64,000 nt of DNA from DASQUK01 sp963813485 (GTDB taxonomy: Bacteria > Actinomycetota > Acidimicrobiia > Acidimicrobiales > VFJN01). A program made the translations under genes and the position numbers. Within the stretch, counting starts at the first letter, position 1. Each line of letters starts with the position of its first letter. A model generated the notes under the pieces. It ran no database searches, was not told the DNA's origin, and saw only the letters and a list, made by a program, of their open reading frames with translations. The stretch covers positions 1 through 64,000 of the forward strand of contig CAWEZE010000008.1 of NCBI GenBank assembly GCA_963813485.1. Reading direction: 5' to 3'. Shown piece by piece: positions 1-6,848 of this stretch.

Positions 1-39
1 ATTATGAGTCGGCTGCTCTGACCACTGAGCTACAGGCCC
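1..39 (-). tRNA. tRNA-Met (CAT), partial at window edge
   Basis: On the minus strand the 5' half of a tRNA is visible: acceptor strand GGGCCTG, the TA linker, a D arm with paired GCTC/GAGC, the 5' anticodon strand GCCGA and the loop CTCATAA, giving anticodon CAT. The 3' half lies outside the window. CAT could be elongator Met, initiator Met or Ile2; the loop and D-arm look like elongator Met, but the T arm and discriminator are needed to decide. Confidence 0.85.
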
Positions 40-49
40 AGCCAGTGAG

Positions 50-122
50 CTCCGGGGGTGGGACTCGAACCCACAAACCTTTCGTTAACAGCCGACTGCA
101 CTGCCAGTTGTGCTACCCCGGA
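50..122 (-). tRNA. tRNA-Asn (GTT) with aberrant anticodon stem
   Basis: Minus-strand cloverleaf of 73 nt. The acceptor stem TCCGGGG/CCCCGGA, D stem GCAC/GTGC and T stem GTGGG/CCCAC (loop TTCGAGT) are fully paired, and the loop CTGTTAA gives anticodon GTT. The anticodon stem is abnormal: 5' GTCGG faces 3' CGAAA, where about CCGAA would be expected. Only two of five pairs form in the normal register; a shifted register gives three pairs and an eight-base loop. CCA is not encoded. It is either a degenerate tRNA or one carrying compensating indels from sequence error. Confidence 0.75.
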
Positions 123-795
123 CTGGAGACCTCGCAGCGTAACAGCGCATGCACGAGGCCCATGATTCACGGTGGGTGACGGACCACGCGTAGCGGATGC
201 TGGGCATCCCAGCGGATGTTTGGTACGACGAATGCTCGGGTCGGCCACCGCACGATAGGGCTTGCCGAAATGGGTCCAACGGAATGCCGTCAGCGCCGAC
301 CAGAAGTGACTCGCACGCTCGAGGTCGAGACCCTCATGCAGATACAGCCGAACACGCAGGCGTGATCTCGTCGACATCGAAGAACCGACGCAGCCACGTG
401 CAGATACAACAGCGACCATCCGTGGATCACTGTTGGCGAACATGACACCGCCATCGGTCTTGGCATCCTTCGCCCGCGTACAGCGCCGTGCCCGCAATGA
501 GCAGGTCACGATCGCTCAGGTCGCCGATCCGCTCGATTCCCTCGGCAAGCAACCGCTCGACCTCGGCCTGCTTCCGCCGCTGCAGGCGGTTGGGCCCGCG
601 CCGTTGAGCCCCTCGTCGCCGATTGGCGCCTGCCCGCGCCGCGCGGGTCGCCTCGTCGAACTCGACATCACGGACCCAGACGCTGACGCTGCTCTTGGAC
701 ACGTGGAGCTCGGCGACGATCTCGTTGATCGTCCACGCTTGCGCCCGGAGCTCGCGGGCCTGCTCCCTTTCCGCCAGCTTGCCCCGGTAGCCCAC
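116..795 (-). pseudogene. decayed HTH/LAGLIDADG-like endonuclease-family gene
   Basis: The first 110 codons (from 795) are open and match a common actinobacterial family as I remember it: start MGYRGKLAEREQARELRAQ, a helix-turn-helix (INEIVAELHVSKSSVSVW), then GTALYAGEG, a motif resembling LAGLIDADG endonucleases. The rest survives only as pieces in changing frames: FANSDPRM, WLRRFFDVDE, RLRVRLYLHEGLDLE, HFGKPYRAVADPSIRR, RYAWSVTHR and IMGLVHALLR. One break is an extra base near position 465, and at least five frame changes are needed in about 680 bases. The last frame ends at a TAG inside the 5' end of the tRNA-Asn gene. Such density of breaks favours true decay over sequence error. No function is expected now. 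Confidence 0.72.
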
Positions 796-852
796 CGCCG
801 CAGCATGACGGCGGGGTACGACAATCAGGCCGGGGGCACCCGGCGACGATCG

Positions 853-2199
853 TTACTCGCCCTCGAGGTAGTCGCGGAGCTTCTGCGAGCGGTGGGGGTG
901 GCGCAGCTTGGCGAGCGTCTTCGACTCGATCTGGCGGATGCGCTCGCGGGTGACGCCGAACTGCTTGCCGACCTCCTCGAGGGTCCGGGCCTGCTCGTCG
1001 TCGAGGCCGAAGCGCATCACCACGACCTCCTTCTCCCGCTCGTTGAGCTCGTCGAGGACCTCCTTGACCGCCTCCTGCAGCATCTGCCGGGTGGCGGCGT
1101 CAAGGGGCTCCTCGGCACCGTCGTCCTTGATGAAGTCGGCCAGGTACGAGTCGTCCTCCTCGCCCACCGGCGCGTCGAGCGACAGCAGGTCGAGGGAGAT
1201 CCGCTGGATCTCCCGCACCCGGTCGGCGGTCATGCCCACGGCGTCCGCCAGCTCGTCCACGGTGGGCTCCCGCTCGAGCTCCTGCACCATCTGGCGCTGC
1301 ATCCGGTGCACCCGGTTGATCGACTCAACCATGTGGACCGGGATGCGGATCGTGCGGGCCTGGTCGGCGATCGAGCGGGTGATTGCCTGGCGGATCCACC
1401 ACGTTGCGTACGTCGAGAACTTGAAGCCCTTCGTGTAGTCGAACTTCTCGACCGCCCGCATGAGCCCCATGTTCCCCTCTTGGATGAGGTCGAGGAACTG
1501 CATGCCGCGGCCCACGTAGCGCTTGGCGATCGACACGACCAGCCGCAGGTTGGCCTGGATCAGCGCGCTCTTGGCCTCGTCGCCGTCGTCGGCGAGGCGC
1601 TGCATGGCCCGGGACTCATCTGCGGGCAGCTCCCCCAGCGCGCCCACGGCGTCGAGGTCGGCCAGACGCTCGGACGCCTCGGCGCCGCCCTCGATGCGCC
1701 GCGCCAGCTCGACCTCTTCGACGGCGGTGAGCAACGGGACCCGGCCGATCTCCCGCAGGTACATGCGCACCGGATCGGACGTTCCCACGCCCCGCTCCAG
1801 CCCCCGATCGGCGGACAGGCGGCTGCGACGGCGCAGGGTCGCTGACAGGCGACGAGCCCGCGAGGCGCTGGTGGTGGCGTGATCGGGGTTGAGTACCACG
1901 AGATTGGACGCCGTCCTTTCGCCGAGGATTAGCTCGGCCCCGGGCAACTCGGACTCTTCGGACAGGGCGCCGCGCAGGTCGTCGAGGTCACCGAACACGT
2001 CGTCGATCTCGATGCCCGCCTTCCGGCAGCGGCGTATGATCTCCTCGACCACGTCGGGTGTCAGCTCGACGTTGGGCAGGGCGCGGACGACATCGTGCTG
2101 CGTCAACCGGCCCCGGGTGCCGGCACGCCTGAGCAGCTTGGTGAGTTCGTCGTCCACCGAGCCGTTCCAGGCGTCGAGCCTCGATGGCGTATCGGTCAT
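853..2199 (-). CDS. rpoD: primary RNA polymerase sigma factor RpoD (SigA)
   Basis: 448 aa housekeeping sigma-70 factor, which directs core RNA polymerase to -35/-10 promoters. Visible in order: a region 1.1-like N-terminus (residues ~15-90), region 1.2 (DPVRMYLREIGRVPLL), region 2 with NLRLVVSIAKRY, the core-binding FLDLIQEGNMGLMRAVEKFD and the -10-binding FSTYATWWIRQAI, region 3, and region 4.2 at the C-terminus (GVTRERIRQIESKTLAKLRH). The complete set of group 1 hallmarks makes this the essential sigma factor, not an ECF or group 2 paralogue. The start overlaps the dnaG stop as ATGA, so dnaG and rpoD are translationally coupled, a conserved macromolecular-synthesis pairing. Confidence 0.97.
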   Translation of the reverse strand: MTDTPSRLDAWNGSVDDELTKLLRRAGTRGRLTQHDVVRALPNVELTPDVVEEIIRRCRKAGIEIDDVFGDLDDLRGALSEESELPGAELILGERTASNLVVLNPDHATTSASRARRLSATLRRRSRLSADRGLERGVGTSDPVRMYLREIGRVPLLTAVEEVELARRIEGGAEASERLADLDAVGALGELPADESRAMQRLADDGDEAKSALIQANLRLVVSIAKRYVGRGMQFLDLIQEGNMGLMRAVEKFDYTKGFKFSTYATWWIRQAITRSIADQARTIRIPVHMVESINRVHRMQRQMVQELEREPTVDELADAVGMTADRVREIQRISLDLLSLDAPVGEEDDSYLADFIKDDGAEEPLDAATRQMLQEAVKEVLDELNEREKEVVVMRFGLDDEQARTLEEVGKQFGVTRERIRQIESKTLAKLRHPHRSQKLRDYLEGE

Positions 2200-4106
2200 C
2201 CCCCGTCTCCAACCCGTTGGCCTAGCCAGGCTAGCAACCGATCTGCGGAGTCGGCCGCGGCGGTCGGATCCCGTAGGTCGTCGATCGCGCGGTTGAGGAA
2301 CGCCAGCTCGGACAGGGCCTGAGCGGGATCACCGGTGGTTGCGCCCACCAAACGCAGTGTGCCGACCCGGCGGCGGGCCACCTCCGTGAGCAGCCGGCGG
2401 ACGGCGTCGAACGGCTCGGACGTCGGCTCCTCGACGAGCAGACGCGCCAGTAGATCGGCGGCCCGGGGTGGAGCGGTGGCCAGGGCCGCGGCGTGGGTAT
2501 CGGACTCGAGGAGGGCGCAGTAGACGCCGGCCTGCACGGGGTCGTCGAAGAGGTCGCCGGCGAGCCAGCGGGAGACGGCCTCCGGATTGTGGATGGCATG
2601 ACGCAGCACCTCGGCCGCCGGTCCCTCATGTTCGGCCTGCCCCGCCCCGTTCCGGCCGGGCGGCGGAGCGATGGAAGACCGGCTCCCCCCGGCGGCGGCG
2701 CCCCTGGGGCCGGGGCCGTCACGCCGCGTATCCGAGGGCTCGTTCGGGATGGCCCGACCGCCGGCCCGTGCCCGCGGAGCAACCCCGTCGGGCCCGCCGG
2801 CCGGCCGCACCCGCGAACGCAGGCGCTCGAGCTGGGCCCGCAGCCGGTCGGGCTCGATCCGGCAACGGGAGGCGACGTCCATCACGTACTGGTCGCGCAC
2901 GAGGTCGGTCGGGTGCTCGGCGATGGCGGCCAGCGCGCGCTCTGCCGCCCGGGCCCGTCCCTCGTTGCTGGACAGGTCGGCGCTGGCGAACGCTCGGTCG
3001 AGGCGGAAGCGCAGGAACGACGTCGCCTTGTCCACCGCCGCCACGAGCCGGTCAGGGTCGGACCGGGCCACGTCGGCGGGATCCTGGCCGGCCGGCAGGT
3101 CGGCCACCGCCACCTCGAGGTCGTGCTGGCGCTCCCATTGGTAGAAGCGCTCGGCGGCCGCCTGGCCGGCGGTGTCGGCGTCGAACGCCAGCACCAGCCG
3201 GCGGGCGGCGAAGCGGTGGAGCAGCGCGACGTGATCGTCGGTGAGGGCGGTGCCGCACGTGGCGACGGCCAGGGGCACGCCTGCCCGGTGGAAGCCGATC
3301 ACGTCGGTGTAGCCCTCGCAGATGACGGCGGTGCCGTCGCGGACGATGGCGGCCTTGGCCCGGTCGAGCCCGTAGAGCACGCGGCTCTTGCTGTAGAGCG
3401 GGGTCTCGGTGGTGTTCTTGTACTTGCCCTGGTTTCCGGGCCCCTCGGTCCCCGGCAGGATGCGCCCGCCGAAGCTCACCGGGTGGCCCTCGGCGTCGTG
3501 GATGGGGAACAGCACCCGGGCGCGGAAGTGGTCCTGCAGGCGTCCCCGCTGGTTGACGCGGCCCAGACCGGTGTCGCGGGCGTCCTGCTCGTCGAGCCGT
3601 AGAGCCCGGCACAGCGCGTCCCAGGCGTCGGGAGCCCAGCCGAGCTGGTACTCCCGCACGACGTCGCCATCGAGCCCCCGCTCCCGCAGGTAGCGCCGCG
3701 CCGCACCGGCGTCGGGGGCCGACAGGAGCCGCTCGTGGTACCAGGCGAGCGCCCTGCCCATGATCTCGATGAGCCGGGCGCGGCGCTTGCGGCCCTCGGC
3801 CTCGTTGCGGTCGGAGTAGCGCAGAGTGATGCCCGCCTTGGCCGCCAGCCACTCGACCGCGTCGGGGAAGCCCAAGTGCTCGACCTCTCGCACGAAGGTG
3901 ATGACGTCGCCACGGGCCTGGCAGCCGAAGCAGTACCACACGCCCTCGTTGGCGTTGACGGAGAACGACGGCGTCTTCTCGCTGTGGAAGGGGCACAGGC
4001 CCTTCCAGCGCTGCCCCTCCCGGCGCAGCTGGATGTACTGGCTGATCACACCGACGATGTCGGACGCGGCCCTTACCGCCGCCACGTCCTCGTCGAGGAT
4101 GCCCAT
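2196..4106 (-). CDS. dnaG: DNA primase DnaG
   Basis: 636 aa primase that makes RNA primers at the replication fork. The N-terminal CHC2 zinc-binding domain is clear: C38, H41, C59 and C62 (CPFHSEKTPSF ... CFGC). The TOPRIM catalytic core follows, with VICEGYTDV near residue 261 and the metal-binding DAD in LAFDADTAG near 307. The C-terminal ~200 residues are low-complexity, then a helical helicase-interaction region. I chose ATG 4106 because MGILDEDVAAVRAASDIV is the family N-terminus and a TAGTCT hexamer lies seven bases upstream; a longer open frame up to 4388 looks non-coding. It overlaps rpoD by four bases. Confidence 0.96.
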   Translation of the reverse strand: MGILDEDVAAVRAASDIVGVISQYIQLRREGQRWKGLCPFHSEKTPSFSVNANEGVWYCFGCQARGDVITFVREVEHLGFPDAVEWLAAKAGITLRYSDRNEAEGRKRRARLIEIMGRALAWYHERLLSAPDAGAARRYLRERGLDGDVVREYQLGWAPDAWDALCRALRLDEQDARDTGLGRVNQRGRLQDHFRARVLFPIHDAEGHPVSFGGRILPGTEGPGNQGKYKNTTETPLYSKSRVLYGLDRAKAAIVRDGTAVICEGYTDVIGFHRAGVPLAVATCGTALTDDHVALLHRFAARRLVLAFDADTAGQAAAERFYQWERQHDLEVAVADLPAGQDPADVARSDPDRLVAAVDKATSFLRFRLDRAFASADLSSNEGRARAAERALAAIAEHPTDLVRDQYVMDVASRCRIEPDRLRAQLERLRSRVRPAGGPDGVAPRARAGGRAIPNEPSDTRRDGPGPRGAAAGGSRSSIAPPPGRNGAGQAEHEGPAAEVLRHAIHNPEAVSRWLAGDLFDDPVQAGVYCALLESDTHAAALATAPPRAADLLARLLVEEPTSEPFDAVRRLLTEVARRRVGTLRLVGATTGDPAQALSELAFLNRAIDDLRDPTAAADSADRLLAWLGQRVGDGG

Positions 4107-4520
4107 TAGGGCGAGACTACCGGCAGCAGCCCGCCGGCCAGGGGCGTTGGCGACGCCGGCCGCCGCCTCTGCGCGGCCCTGCGGCGTCGTGCGCCGCACT
4201 GGGCACCGGGTCGGCCTGGCCGAGGACCTGCAGAAGGGCCTGGTGGAGCGGTTCCGGTCGCTGCCCATGGCCCGGTCGGCGGTGCTGGCCGGCCGCACGA
4301 TTGCCGATGCCACGCGCAACGCGGCCCCAGGGACGGTCGCGGTGGCGCGGCGGCGACCGTGACCGTCCCTCGCTGGGCTCTCCCCCACCCCGACGCCCTA
4401 CCGACGGCCGCCTTCCCCCGGGCGGCCGTCGGCGCGCGGGGACACGGTGTGGTCGCCGGCGCGAGGCTGGTGGGCGTGGACGGCACGGGCGCAACGACGG
4501 CGGGTGACCGGGCGCCCGCG
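4107..4520. other. divergent intergenic region, dnaG / phosphotransferase
   Basis: About 410 bases between the dnaG start and the likely GTG start of the phosphotransferase. Both plus-strand frames are open for stretches but contain no recognisable domain. Apart from the dnaG -10 element I see no RNA gene, repeat or terminator. Confidence 0.4.
4114..4119 (-). promoter_or_regulatory. leaderless -10 element for dnaG
   Basis: TAGTCT on the minus strand lies seven bases before the dnaG ATG. This spacing puts the predicted transcription start at or next to the start codon, and there is no Shine-Dalgarno sequence. Confidence 0.5.
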
Positions 4521-5519
4521 GTGACGCCCCACCCGGTGGCGTCATCGGTCGAGGAACTGATCGACGGAGCGACCGGGCGCCGGCCGTTCCGCACGAGCGA
4601 CGCCAAGTCGGGGTCGTCGTTCGAGCGGGTCGAGATCGACGGCGAGCGCTACGTGCTCAAGGTGATGCACGTCGACGACGACTGGCTCGCCCGCTCGCTG
4701 GGCGACGTCACCTGTCGGCCGGTGCGTGTGTGGGCTGCCGGGTTGCTCGACGCTCTTCCTCCCGCGATCGACCACACGGTGGTCGGGGCCGCAGCCGGCC
4801 TGGGCCGGAACGGTTGGGGAGCGGCGTTGCTCATGCGCGACGTAGGCGACCGCCTCGTGCCCGAGGGCCACCAGACGGTCCCTCTTGGCCAGCATGCCGC
4901 CTTCGTGGACCACCTGGCCGAGCTGTCGGCCCGCTTCTGGGGCTGGACCGACACGGTGGGCCTCACGCCACCCAGCCTTCGGTGGGCATTCTTCGGCGAC
5001 GCCATGCTCGACGTCGAACGCAGGCGCGGCTGGCCGGACGAGGTCCCCCGGATCGCCGCCATGGGTTGGCAGGCCTTTGCCGAGCGGGCACCCGACGACG
5101 TCAACCGCTTGGTCACGGACCTGCGCCGCGCGCCATGGACCATCAGCGAGGCCGTCGCCACGACGCCCACGACCTTCCTCCACGGCGACTGGAAGATGGG
5201 CAACCTCGGAAGCCACGCCGACGGCCGCACGATCCTGATCGACTGCGCGTATCCGGGTGAGGGACCGGCCTGTCACGAGCTCGGCTGGTACCTGGCGATC
5301 AATCGGGCGCGGCTACCGGAATCCAAGGAAGCCACCATCGAACGCTTCCGCTTGTCGCTCGAGCGTCACGGCGTGGGCACCTCCGACTGGTGGGAGCGGC
5401 AGCTGGACATCTGCCTGCTGGGCACGCTGGTGCAGTTCGGGTGGGAGAAGGCGCTGGGCGACGCGGACGAACTCGAGTGGTGGTCGGACCGGGCTCGCGC
5501 CGGAGCGAGGCGGCTGTGA
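4521..5519 (+). CDS. aminoglycoside-phosphotransferase-fold protein
   Basis: About 332 aa with the choline/aminoglycoside phosphotransferase fold. The N-lobe has a kinase-like lysine (YVLKVMHVDDD). The catalytic loop is FLHGDWKMGNLG, matching the HGDxxxxN pattern, and the metal-binding segment is ILIDCAYPGEGP, where the usual DWE becomes DCA. The downstream helix GWYLAINRARLPESK is typical of the C-lobe. Substrate is unknown. Proteins of this fold phosphorylate many small molecules, so antibiotic resistance should not be assumed. The frame is open from 4359; GTG 4521 is chosen because the first ~54 codons look like filler, but no good ribosome-binding site decides it. The gene diverges from dnaG and converges on terC. 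Confidence 0.7.
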   Translation: MTPHPVASSVEELIDGATGRRPFRTSDAKSGSSFERVEIDGERYVLKVMHVDDDWLARSLGDVTCRPVRVWAAGLLDALPPAIDHTVVGAAAGLGRNGWGAALLMRDVGDRLVPEGHQTVPLGQHAAFVDHLAELSARFWGWTDTVGLTPPSLRWAFFGDAMLDVERRRGWPDEVPRIAAMGWQAFAERAPDDVNRLVTDLRRAPWTISEAVATTPTTFLHGDWKMGNLGSHADGRTILIDCAYPGEGPACHELGWYLAINRARLPESKEATIERFRLSLERHGVGTSDWWERQLDICLLGTLVQFGWEKALGDADELEWWSDRARAGARRL

Positions 5520-5563
5520 CCGGTCGACGTCCCTCCGCTCCGATGGGTCAGGGGCCGCGCCCG

Positions 5564-6682
5564 TCAGGGATCTGAGCTCGGAGAACCGGGCTTCGGAGTC
5601 GCCGCCTCCGCAGGGGTGTCGGGACCGGCGCCGAGGCGGCCGGCACTGTTGCCGTCAGTCTCATGGCCGTCACCTGATCCCGGCCTGGCGCCCTGGGCCC
5701 TCGCCACCTCATCGAGGGCTTCCTTGCGCATCGACAACCAGATCGAGACCGTCAGTACCAACGCGATGACGCCAAGGCTGACGAACGTGTCGATGTGGTA
5801 CCACTCGGCGATGATCATCTTCAGGCCGACGAAGGCGAGGATGACCGCCAGGCCCTGCTGCAGGTAGCGGAACCGGTCGCGCAGGTCGGCCAGCAGGAAG
5901 TAGAGCGCCCGCAGCCCGAGGATGGCGAAGGCGTTCGAGCTGAAGACGATGAACTGCTCGCGGCTGACCGCCAGGATGGCGGGGATGGAGTCGACCGCGA
6001 ACACCACGTCGCTCGTCTCGATGACGATCAGCACCGCCAGCAGGGGTGTGGCCAGCAGCTTGCGGCCGTGCTTCACGAACAGGTGCTGGCCGTTGTACTC
6101 GGTGGTCGACGGTATGACGCGCCGCACCAACCGGAGGACGGGGTTCTGCTCGGGGTGGACCTCCCCCTCCTCGCCATGACGCAGCATGCGGAACGCGGTG
6201 ACCAGCAGGAACGCCCCGAACACGAACAGCAGCCACTCGAACTGCTCGAGCAGCGCGACGCCGGCGAAGATGAAGACGAAGCGCAGTACGAGCGCGCCGA
6301 AGACGCCCCAGAACAGGACTCGGAACTGGAACTCCCTGGGCACCGCGAAGTAGCTCATGATGAGCGCCCACACGAAGACGTTGTCGACGCTGAGGCTCTT
6401 CTCGATCAGGTAGCCGGATATGTACTCGCCGGCGGCCTGCCCGCCATGCCAGGCGAACACCGCGCCCGTGAAGGCGACGCCGATGCTGATCCACACCGCC
6501 GACTCGATGGCCGCCTCCTTGGTTGTCGGCGCGTGCGGCGTCCGATGGACCAGGAGCAGGTCGACGATGAGCAGGAACGAGATCAGCGCGAGGAACGCGA
6601 ACCAGATCCAGATGGGAACGTCGAAGCTGGCGAAGTTCTCTCGGCTATCCGACGACTCGGAAGCTAAGAGGGCGAGGGACAC
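5564..6682 (-). CDS. terC: TerC-family integral membrane protein (Mn2+ export type)
   Basis: 372 aa polytopic membrane protein of the TerC/Alx family, which exports Mn2+ or helps metallate exported proteins. Roughly eight hydrophobic segments are visible. The family signatures are EKSLSVDNVFVWALIM and the repeated acidic motif VIETSDVVFAVDSIPA, whose Glu and Asp residues bind the metal. A hydrophilic tail of about 50 residues follows the last helix. Start GTG 6682 is chosen because GGAG lies six bases upstream; the upstream ATG at 6736 falls inside the riboswitch aptamer and cannot be the start. Expression should rise with Mn2+ through the upstream riboswitch, which supports a manganese role over tellurite resistance. 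Confidence 0.93.
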   Translation of the reverse strand: MSLALLASESSDSRENFASFDVPIWIWFAFLALISFLLIVDLLLVHRTPHAPTTKEAAIESAVWISIGVAFTGAVFAWHGGQAAGEYISGYLIEKSLSVDNVFVWALIMSYFAVPREFQFRVLFWGVFGALVLRFVFIFAGVALLEQFEWLLFVFGAFLLVTAFRMLRHGEEGEVHPEQNPVLRLVRRVIPSTTEYNGQHLFVKHGRKLLATPLLAVLIVIETSDVVFAVDSIPAILAVSREQFIVFSSNAFAILGLRALYFLLADLRDRFRYLQQGLAVILAFVGLKMIIAEWYHIDTFVSLGVIALVLTVSIWLSMRKEALDEVARAQGARPGSGDGHETDGNSAGRLGAGPDTPAEAATPKPGSPSSDP

Positions 6683-6714
6683 GGCGGTCTCCGGCTGGGT
6701 GGGTGGACTTCCAG

Positions 6715-6802
6715 CCGAAGGTCTCGCCCGCCACATGGGCCGTGGTCACCGGGCACGAGGCCGTCCTGACGATGACGCACATCGAGGGCTACTCCCCTTC
6801 GG
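6715..6802 (-). promoter_or_regulatory. yybP-ykoY Mn2+ riboswitch upstream of terC
   Basis: On the minus strand, CCGAAGG (6796-6802) pairs perfectly with CCTTCGG (6715-6721) to form P1. Just inside the 5' arm is GGGGAGTAGC and just inside the 3' arm is GCGAGACC, the two conserved loop sequences of the manganese-sensing yybP-ykoY class. The aptamer ends about 30 bases before the terC start codon. That GGAG lies close to the 3' side suggests translational control, but a terminator alternative cannot be excluded by eye. Confidence 0.9.
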
Positions 6803-6848
6803 TCCCCGCAGCCTACAGGCAGTCGCGGGAGTGCCAGGAAAGCCCTGG

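Noticed and set aside
433..1845. Long plus-strand frame across rpoD (470 codons)
   Set aside because: It is the antisense shadow of a conserved sigma factor; composition is Leu/Val/Asp-rich with no domain. Long empty frames are expected at this G+C content.
4521..5519. Aminoglycoside resistance enzyme
   Set aside because: The fold is shared by many small-molecule kinases, and nothing here points to an antibiotic substrate.
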